64,000 nucleotides of DNA from Isoetes taiwanensis (taxonomy: Eukaryota > Streptophyta > Lycopodiopsida > Isoetales > Isoetaceae), in contig JAJEKV010000003.1 of assembly GCA_021234155.1 (NCBI GenBank), positions 28,503,166-28,567,165 of the forward strand. The letters run 5' to 3'. The position numbers and the translations under genes were made by a program. Below, piece by piece: positions 57,161 through 64,000 of the stretch. A model generated the notes under the pieces. It was given only the letters and a program-made list of their open reading frames with translations, had not been told where the DNA came from and searched no databases. Each line of letters starts with the position of its first letter. The first letter of the stretch is position 1.

Positions 57161-57830
57161 TCATTCGATGCGGAGGCACATCTTAGAATGATCCCTCTTT
57201 GGGTTCTCCATCTTTGGGGCTGAGGTTGTTGTTGTCTTTGCCTCTTTGATCAATTCCATTCTTTGCATAAAATCTTCGGGCCCCAGTTCCTCATTCTCAT
57301 CATCTGCACCTTGATTGTCTTCTGTGTTCGCCACCTCTTCCTCTACATCTTGACTGCTCATCGTGTTGGGGACCACATCCTCTCCATCGATTGTCCCCTT
57401 CTGTGTTTCCATGACAACGGCAGAGTCGGGCTCCCTAGCAACCTCTTCCTCGAACTTTGAGGTCGCCTCAATCATGTCACGAGTATTCACCGGTCCCGCC
57501 CCTCGCCAAAGGCGTTGATGTTGTTTTTCTTCTCCTAAATAGTTCCAAATCCACGAGAGCCTAGGGCCGCTGCCCTTTTGAGCTCTACTTGAATCGCTCT
57601 TGTCTGTCACCGAATTGATTGCACCGTTTATGGTTGTAGACGAGAACGGACAAGGTGTCTCAGGGGCAGGAAGCTGAGGCTGAGGAGCATTTTTGGAAGT
57701 AGAGGCCTTCTTCTTTCCCTCTTTTATCTTCTGTAGTGCCCGAGCTCTTGATTTTTTCTCGTCTAACATGACATCGAGTTGCTCGAATATCTGTACAAGC
57801 TTAATTTCCAGCTTCTCAAATGTCTCAAAG
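57161..57830 (-). pseudogene. C-terminal tail of methyltransferase-like gene
   Basis: The minus frame from about 57830 reads FETFEKLEIKLVQIFEQLDV, then MLDEKKSRARALQKIKEGKK, a basic linker, and an acidic tail rich in E and D (DVEEEVANTEDNQGADDENE) to the stop at 57161. The FETFEKLE part follows the SAM-binding motif in the preceding segment, but in a different frame, so a frameshift or missing bases lies near 57830. The tail appears disordered. Confidence 0.5.
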
Positions 57831-58044
57831 ACAATGTTTTATAGCCCTCGCACACTGCCGCTCGGCTAAAAGCACCACCGGAAAAGAAGTCGAGAACAGT
57901 GCAACCTTCCAGCATCAACTTCTGTACTAGATAGGTGCACGTCCTACTTTCCAACTGATTTTGCACCAGTACTCCTCCCCCACCTGCTGCACCCTTGTCG
58001 CACCAAAGGTCAATACTGACCCAATAAGCCGCACGGAAAAACAA
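57831..58044 (-). pseudogene. SAM-binding motif segment of methyltransferase-like gene
   Basis: Minus strand: YWVSIDLWCDKGAAGGGGVL, CTYLVQKLMLEGCTVLDFFS and GGAFSRAAVCEG. LEGCTVLDFFSGGAFSRAA fits the class I SAM-binding loop (VLDxFxGxGxxxxAA) of DNA amino-methyltransferases, with the third Gly replaced. It lies C-terminal to the catalytic-like motif of the next segment, the beta-class order. Confidence 0.5.
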
Positions 58045-58063
58045 ATGTTAGAAACATTGATAG

Positions 58064-58693
58064 TCAACACGCAAATTGGGCGCCCAATTTAAAATGCATA
58101 CCTGCTGCACACTCGTGATCAGGCAAATTCTTTTCGATGTCCTGTTTTTCTCGTAAATGCTTGGGAAACTTAGCATATTGCTTTGGATGGTCGGAATTGG
58201 CGAAGCAAATATTTATTTCCTGTACTGATGGCGTAGCCGCTGCGTCTCTGGCAACATACATTAGCAGGACAAGACATTGCAACTCTCGAACTCTAGAGGT
58301 AGTCGCAGTTCTGGCCGGGGGGTCCTGGTAGGAACCAACCCAAACACGGCTGCCACCGTCTATTGTCTTCATGGCGGATAGGCACTCATTGAGGCGGTCT
58401 GGGGTAATAAATATAGCTACCCAGTAAAGCTGCTGGTCCGTCATCGTGCTTAGCTGGTCAAGGAATTTTTCATAATCTTCCTTTGGCCATTTCTTCGTAT
58501 ATCTGAAGTCGCATCCAATGAAGCGGGCCGAAGTGTTTACCACGTCCACGCACAAACCTCGCGGACTAACGTGGAAACACTTGAAAGGTTTGCCACCCTC
58601 CTCAACTGGCCCTAGAAGATATTCGTCTACTTTGCTTTGTAGAGGGACTCCGGAAAGCTTTCCTTCTCCATCTCTTTGCGTCCTTCTGCCCAT
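58064..58693 (-). pseudogene. Catalytic-like segment of a beta-class DNA methyltransferase relative
   Basis: A 209-codon minus ORF reads GKLSGVPLQSKVDEYLLGPV, KCFHVSPRGLCVDVVNTSAR, then FIGCDFRYTKKWPKEDYEKF and LDQLSTMTDQQLYWVAIFIT. In amino-methyltransferases motif IV is (D/N/S)PP(Y/F) followed by a W, a helix and a strand; here the equivalent place reads CDFRY, so the catalytic prolines are absent. GSYQDPPARTATTSR follows but is too far downstream to be motif IV. A 3' splice or a frameshift then leads to the SAM-loop segment. The palindrome at 58073 overlaps its end. Family assignment is inference from motif order. Confidence 0.45.
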
Positions 58694-59170
58694 CCACTGA
58701 TGCTACTTGCGAACATAAGCATCAGATTCTCCGTGAATATGGGGTGAGCTTGCCTCAAGGCAGCCATGTCTTGAAAAGGAAGTTTCTTCACTTCCTTCAT
58801 GTATCTGACAAGGGCCCGCTCCATTGTTCCAATCTTCTTGACTCTCGGCTCGACTTTCATAGTCGTCTCCCGGTATAATCCTTGCTTCCCTTGAGAATGT
58901 GGTGCCATCCTTGATCTCCTTCAGTGACCTTTGCGGATCTAGAGGATGCATGGACTTTAATGGGCGACAGGAATTATTGGTGAAAAGTCTAAGCCTATCC
59001 TTCACCTCAATTTTTTCTCCCTTCTCGTCCTTCAACCGGTCTTCGTAGAATAACTGGGCAACTTCGGTGCACATATTCCACGACTCGTCGTCAAGATATA
59101 CAAAGTAGTCGTAGTCACGCATAGTTGACTTCTTAATCGTTTTTGGCCTTCTGACTTTCCAATCTCGCAT
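58627..59170 (-). pseudogene. N-terminal part of the methyltransferase-like gene
   Basis: Two overlapping minus frames: MRDWKVRRPKTIKKSTMRDY with FVYLDDESWNMCTEVAQLFY and RLRLFTNNSCRPLKSMHPLD (to about 58860), then KKIGTMERALVRYMKEVKKL, ALRQAHPIFTENLMLMFASS and ISGWAEGRK (58627-58908). A frameshift separates them near 58870, and another near 58650 leads into the catalytic-like segment. No named domain is recognised. Confidence 0.4.
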
Positions 59171-59439
59171 GACACCGAAGGCACCAGATAAGGCGCATAC
59201 ACATCATCTTAATTTGCTTGCACTAGCTGACGCAAATTGGGCGCCCGCCCAATTTCAGATCATCCGACACTCGGGTGGCTGGGCGGGCGCCCAATTTCCC
59301 TGAACGTTTCCGAAATTGGGCGAGCGCCCTATTTGCAGCCGTTCCGGGAAATTGGGCGCCCCCAATTTGAAAAGAGTGCCAACAGGCTGAAATTGGGCGG
59401 GCGCCCAATTTCGAACTAGTGGATAGCACGAACTGTCAG

Positions 59440-60285
59440 AAGTAATGGTGGTAGTGCACTTACAGAATAAGCTCCCAGGCCCAGTGCCGCGTTTGCCCTT
59501 CTTAGGCTTCCCATAGAATGCCCACTGGTTACGAAGCTGCTGAATTTCTTCGAAGAATACTTCTTCGTGTATAGTCTTCTTTGTTATGTCATTATTCTCC
59601 GGCCGACACGAGCGTGCTTTCGATTCTTTGTGAGATTTCTGCCGGGACTTCGGCATTTCCTTTTGGCATAGAAAAGAATATCGGGTTCGCCAAGTGCTTC
59701 CTTTAGGGAGGCCATGCCAAAGCTTGTGTGACAAGCGGTTGAGCAAGCGGGTCGTATGGTTGCCATTGACAATCGGTATTACGCATTTTGCGGGTCCTCC
59801 GCCTTTTTCCACTTGATTGCTCGCCTACTCTCTGCGGATCGAGCGGTACGACATCGCAGCACGCGGGGAGGGTGCATCGATGGCTGATAAGCGATTCGTA
59901 GAGAGTGTCCAAGTGCTACGGACTTATGACCCTACAAGTCATATTTGCCGGGGCTTTATGCATCTTGAACACATCGACTTCAATCTCGAAGCCCACCCCC
60001 CGGAGGGTAGATTCTCTCCACGTTGCTTGATGCTTGCTATGGCGTTACGTGACAACTCATATGCGCTCTCACGAGTGGCGTCGCCACCGGATGGAGTGAA
60101 CTTCACGATCTGCCGGCTACTATCCCGTTCTTGGATGAAGAAGCGGACAAGGACTCCCTCTCCAGAACTATTTGGGCTCTGTGATAAGATGTCCGCTTGC
60201 GCCTCTTGGGCCGGACCACCTAAATCTTTTCCTCTGCGCTTAGGGGTTCCTCTTGGGACGGGCTGGTCCTCTTACGCACTCACCT
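59440..60285 (-). pseudogene. Further upstream coding-like fragments, same strand
   Basis: Minus strand 59949-60285 reads PNSSGEGVLVRFFIQERDSS, RQIVKFTPSGGDATRESAYE and LSRNAIASIKQRGENLPSGG to a stop. 59440-59912 gives KSRQKSHKESKARSCRPENN and EEVFFEEIQQLRNQWAFYGK in shifting frames. These have coding composition and share orientation with the methyltransferase-like segments, so may be its earlier exons. Unknown domain. Confidence 0.35.
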
Positions 60286-60677
60286 CGAGGCGACCTTGAT
60301 ATTCTCTTCATTCCACAGAATACAAGTTTAGTGGCGACTTTTACGGTGAATAGCCTTAGCGGTGTCCTCGCCTTCTTTTCTGTATGATCGGTCTCCATGG
60401 TATTTGCCCCCTGGCGCTTGTCTTTGTCTCACCTTTCTTGTATCTAGACTTAAGCCACTTAGTATCGTATACTTTAGGTTGGTTTTGCCACGATACTCGT
60501 GAGCGATTGCTTTCGACCTTTGTTTTGTTTGTGTTCTAATATCCTTTGCGGCGGCGTAGTAGCCATCAAGATATCGGTTCTTGATTTGATTCCCGATCGC
60601 TCTAAACTTTCATATGAGTCTAAGCGCCCATCCTTTACGGGCGCAAGAATGTGGGCTTTCCTTTATACTTGCGCTCA

Positions 60678-60917
60678 TCATACATGGCTCGTGCTTAGAA
60701 AGTGGAACTTTATAGCGGGGACGAAAGTCCGATCTACGGTGTCTTCAACATCGATGAGGAAGTCATCGTTGTTCTCGGGCGAGACCTCCATGTCGATGAC
60801 GATACCCGCCGAATTCATTTTTCCTGCCCCTATCTTGCCAAAGAAAAGCAAAAGATCCTTGAGGTGGTTTGTGCGGGACCCGGGATGAATGTTCCCTATC
60901 TCTATGCACGGACCCAT
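60678..60917 (-). pseudogene. Coding-like fragment, unknown
   Basis: Minus strand reads NHLKDLLLFFGKIGAGKMNS, AGIVIDMEVSPENNDDFLID and TVDRTFVPAIKFHF. The plus strand of the same stretch is also open (60702-61067), so strand is uncertain. It may be a further exon of the minus-strand gene. Confidence 0.3.
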
Positions 60918-61182
60918 TCCTCGCCAGAACCGTCAAAATTTCATGGGGCACAACACGGATGCCCGACAAAGCAGTTCTTTCTCTTCTTACGTTCTTGCAT
61001 CCTCTATTGCAATAGCCTCACGCAAATTTGGGTCGATGCAGGGAACGAGGCGATCACGCTTTGTTAGCGCCATATTAATTCTGAAGAGAGCGGAAAGTAA
61101 TGTTAGTACACAGGAGACTTGGGGCTGAAGAGGCTGTTGTATGATGGAGGCAAATTGAAGCCGCCCAATTTGGCGGATCGAC

Positions 61183-61425
61183 ACCAAATTGGGCGCCCGC
61201 CCAATTTCGTCGGCTCAACTCATGGTGAGCCTTGGGGCTTAGGAGACAACTGCATCACAGGGGCCAAATTGGGCGTCCGCCCAATTTGGATTGTCCCTAC
61301 GCACACCAAATTGGGCGCCCGCCCAATTTACTCGGCTGAACTCATGGTGAGCCTTGCGGCTGAGGAGACGATTCCATCGTAGGGGCCAAATTGGGCGCCC
61401 GCCCAATTTGTCCAGATCCCTATGC
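61183..61425. repeat. Tandem duplication, period 122 bp, two palindromes per unit
   Basis: The block CACCAAATTGGGCGCCCG...CGGCTCAACTCATGGTGAGC...AGGGGCCAAATTGGGCG begins at 61183 and 61305. Each unit carries two of the palindromes, so tandem duplication is one way in which they multiplied. Confidence 0.92.
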
Positions 61426-61452
61426 ATACCAAGCATGCGTCGCCCAATTTAC

Positions 61453-61644
61453 TTATCCCTCACACCAAAGTGGGCGGACGCCCAATTTGCCTATCCCGGA
61501 GAGCACGATTTCCTAGGATGGTAGACTTGGGTAGAGTAAATTGGTGACCAGATTTTTAGTCGTATATCCAATCTACCTTCAAAGGAAGTCGGGCTCTCGG
61601 GATAGGCAAATTGGGCGTCCGCCCACTTTGGTGTTAGGGATAAG
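61453..61644. repeat. Inverted duplication around a palindrome
   Basis: TTATCCCTCACACCAAAGTG...GCCTATCCCG (61453-61498) is repeated inverted at 61599-61644, each arm containing one palindrome. The right arm is then duplicated once more (61630-61680). Confidence 0.85.
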
Positions 61645-61689
61645 TAAATTGGGCGTCCGCCCACTTTGGTGTTAGGGAAAAAGTCCAAT

Positions 61690-63070
61690 GTCTTGCAAAC
61701 TGAAAGACCCTCACGGAAGCAATTGGGTGCCCTATTCAGTTCTGCACACAGGTTTGCATTTGTGGGGACCAGTGAGGCATCTAGAAGATGTTAATATGTC
61801 AGCCACGGCCCAAATTCCGAGATGCAATAGCGGGATACTCAATCATTTGCGGCGCTCAAGTTTCTATTAAGAAAGTAGTCCAGCTTACCTTTGCCTCCTG
61901 TGGTGGGGCGAGATGCCATCAACTGCTAAGATTCCTTGCTGTAAAGGGGTACCCAGGCGATAGGACAATGAAGAGAGGAAGGCGCCAACAGGATGGCGAC
62001 AAGCGGCCGAGAAACACAAGGCGCCAAGTGCTCGATCCGAAGCCGACAGCTGGTTCGGGAGTATAGTGCGGCGACAGGATAGGGATGAGAAAGACTTTCG
62101 TGGCTACCAAATATGAAGGCGACACTGTTAAGCGCACCACAAAGCGCCAAAGAAGCACAGAAGTTTCTAAATCTGCAATAGTGGAGAATGAGGGGCTTTT
62201 AAAGGGTTATGGACCTTTCATGACGCGAAGACAAGTGTCGTGCATGTAAGAGTTTGGCCTTTTGAAAAAAAAATGGACCGTTGATGGGTTCGAGCGTGAG
62301 GAATTAATTGTGGACCTTAATAATAAGTGCACGGAGATTTTGAATTTCAAATCTGTCATTTATAGCCCGCCCAAAATTAACTCGAGTCATGCACGTGTCG
62401 CATGTGCTTTAGGCGGGAATTTGTGTTTAAAAGTTCCGGGCCGGACACATTACTTCGAAGTTAGGTGGGACATTTAACTTTCAAAATATGGGGGGAAATT
62501 ACATTCAAATTTTGGGGGGAATTCCTGTTTAAATGCAAATGCGGTTCGAACCTGTTGTTTTTCTGGCAGTGCTTTGTTTGGCTACTATATTTTCTGCAAG
62601 ACGCAAACATCTTCAGCGATTCATACTCATGGCTGCTTCAGCGAAATCTCCAAAGGTTCGTGCTGCTCCACAGTTAAATTCGCCATACCTCGATGTGTAA
62701 TTGCTGCAAATGTGATGTGAAGGGATGTAATCAATCACGCCTTTCCATTCACGCCTCTTCATTCACACCTCTTCATTCACGCCCTTTCGATGGCGCCTGT
62801 TGATTTACTCCCCATCATTCACCTGGTTACTATCACATTTACATAAACTCTAAGTTTCCATGCAGTACGTCCTTTTCCTGAAATTGTTGTGCAGGAATTG
62901 TGTGAGGGCTATTTTCTCCATTAACCCTTGTTTGTAGTCAGGCCCTTCCAATGCTCGATTGTATTTGTTTTGGTAGCTCGATGATAAATTCCAGTGAGTG
63001 TCTGCCTCCTTACTTCTTTTAGTGTCTGCCTCCTTCAGTTTCATCTACAGAAAGGGACCGGGTGGGCTCA
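61690..63070. other. No recognised gene; short CATTCACGCCTCTT repeat
   Basis: About four units of a roughly 14-base word lie at 62737-62792. Open frames at 61688-62677 have no domain. This is the only long part of the cluster region without palindromes. Confidence 0.45.
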
Positions 63071-63520
63071 CTGTCCGGGTGGGCTAACTGTATCTCGAAT
63101 GTGTTTTCTCTTGGTGACAGCTAAATTGGGCGGGCGCCGAGTGTCTGCCTACTTTACAGCTCTTTAACCACCACGAACAAATTGGGCGGGCGCCCAATTT
63201 GTCTTGTGAATATAACTTTGTTCGGGTGACAACCTTCTTTTGTACCCATTGTGAGACTGACTGCATCAATACTACCCTTATATAAGCGCCTCATTCGGTT
63301 CTAATTGGGCGGCCGCCCAATTTGCAACAAGGGGACAACTTGGGCGGTCGCCCAGATTGTCCCCTTGTGTAGATGACCAGATACGTGAAACTGTCCGGGT
63401 GGGCTAACTGTATCTCGAATGTGTTTTCTCTTGGTGACAACTAAATTGGGCGGGCGCCGAGTGTCTGCCTACTTTACAGCTCTTCTACCACCAAGAACAA
63501 ATTGGGCGGGCGCCCAATTT
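63071..63520. repeat. 130-bp direct repeat, two copies 320 bp apart
   Basis: 63071-63200 and 63391-63520 share CTGTCCGGGTGGGCTAACTG, TCGAATGTGTTTTCTCTTGG and two palindrome-type motifs each. Two further palindromes lie between them. Confidence 0.92.
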
Positions 63521-63751
63521 GTGCGCGGATATGGCCTGTTCAGAGCGAGAACCTTCTTTTCTACCCATTGTGAAACTTACTGCATCCAATACTAACCCTA
63601 CACAAGGGGAATCTAAAGACCTCAAATGTAAAAAAGGGCACCCGCCCAATTTCATTGTCCTTGTAACCATTGAATGGGAATCCCCCCAGGTCATTTGCAA
63701 TGCTTTCTCGTCTTCCTTACTCGATTTTAACACTACTGAAATCCTTGTGCA

Positions 63752-63995
63752 GGTTGTGTATCTCTTCCTTAATGAACATCTAGTAGCAAAGGGAGTTGTG
63801 GGGCAAATGACACAATGCCACTTCAAGGAGATATCGAATGGACTAGTGAGCGTAGGTGTGGAGGAAGTGTTCGAAGGCCACCATACCCTTCCTTGGCCAA
63901 CTCCAGATGCAAGCACAATAGCAGAAGCCAGGGGCTCATTCGTTCTCTGGAGAAGTGAAGATGCTCGTGAGTCGTCTGCTAATGACGTCCGCTAA
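63752..63995 (+). CDS. Terminal exon of an unknown, probably transposon-associated gene
   Basis: After a good acceptor (CCTTGTGCAG at 63751) the frame reads VVYLFLNEHLVAKGVVGQMT, SNGLVSVGVEEVFEGHHTLP and WPTPDASTIAEARGSFVLWR to TAA 63993-63995. The pattern (LVA-G ... V-VD-V--GHH-LP-PTPDA-T-AEA-G-FV-W) resembles the short domain that follows transposase or protease parts in some plant CACTA-type proteins; this is a memory-based resemblance. The upstream exon may be 63519-63730. The opposite-strand ORF is a shadow. Confidence 0.4.
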
Positions 63996-64000
63996 TGCTC

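Larger units (their letters stand above)
55196..63652. repeat. Cluster of about 30 copies of a 20-22-bp palindrome
   Basis: The consensus is AAATTGGGCG - CC or GG - CGCCCAATTT. Clear copies start at 55196, 55229, 55275, 55347, 56339, 56904, 56988, 57017, 58073 (18 bp), 59234, 59313, 59349, 59390, 61186, 61266, 61308, 61388, 61467, 61608, 61646, 63179, 63302 and 63499. Degenerate or half copies start at 56288, 59279, 61152, 61441, 63123, 63340, 63443 and 63631. Some are exact palindromes (centre GGCC at 56339, 63302). Flanks are sometimes also inverted (AGTAAATT / AATTTACT at 56901-56928; CAAGGGGACAA / TTGTCCCCTTG at 63328-63367). None was seen left of 55 kb. Confidence 0.95.

Noticed and set aside
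55135-61688. Many short ORFs sharing the words LGARPI, GGRPIS and LGGRPI
   Set aside because: These words are translations of the 22-bp palindrome in different frames and strands, not a protein family.
55196-63652. CRISPR array or telomere-like repeat
   Set aside because: The palindromes are irregularly spaced, in both orientations, in a eukaryotic genome and without spacer regularity or cas genes.
63485-63916. 143-codon minus-strand ORF
   Set aside because: It is opposite the better-supported plus-strand exon with a splice acceptor, and its C-terminus is palindrome translation.

Overview
The window is nuclear DNA of a land plant, gene-poor and dense in transposable elements and decayed gene fragments. 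The evidence is spliced fragments of plant families (a PPR pseudogene, an At4g00755-like F-box gene, a GT14 glycosyltransferase exon), a plant-type Helitron, L1-like LINEs, tRNA-derived SINEs, MITEs and a non-autonomous LTR retrotransposon primed by initiator Met-tRNA. Fragment style suggests a seed-free plant such as a fern or lycophyte, but that is inference. All protein and element calls come from reading motifs; no database search was possible.

Layout. 0-5.6 kb: a broken gene with an FWLAKV motif, an ankyrin-repeat gene, a GT14 exon relic and short tandem duplications. 5.6-8.3 kb: a 762-bp tandem duplication inside a roughly 2-kb array of GAATC words phased near 10 bp. 8.9-13.5 kb: a gene segment present twice, the second copy between two near-identical LINE 3' ends. 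13.8-23.1 kb: one Helitron on the minus strand (N-terminal R/E-rich peptide repeats, HUH Rep, PIF1-like helicase) broken by four insertions: a hAT-type MITE, a segment with a PPR pseudogene, a foldback MITE, and an element lying inside a CT microsatellite. 24-31 kb: a small MITE, a 5'-truncated LINE with an 851-codon RT ORF, and a second copy of the foldback MITE. 33-37.5 kb: a 550-bp foldback MITE, a GC-rich minisatellite, and an array whose repeats each carry perfect heat-shock-element pentamers.

41-50 kb: C-terminal exons of an F-box gene on the minus strand, then a 3.95-kb element with 32-bp terminal inverted repeats carrying six hairpins of constant length (66-68 nt). 50.77-53.46 kb: a young non-autonomous LTR element with 5-bp target duplications and a recurring stem-loop motif (variable, pairing stems around a GTGGA-like loop). 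54.6-64 kb: a GC-richer, more gene-like segment with a decayed minus-strand gene resembling a beta-class DNA methyltransferase, small unknown ORFs, and about 30 copies of a 20-22-bp palindrome (arms AAATTGGGCG / CGCCCAATTT) not seen elsewhere in the window.

The genes do not form a pathway; the window is mostly nested mobile DNA and rearranged gene pieces. Strongest candidates for undescribed biology are the GTGGA stem-loops of the LTR element, the hairpin-cluster transposon, the heat-shock-element satellite, and the 55-64 kb palindrome cluster with its methyltransferase-like relic.
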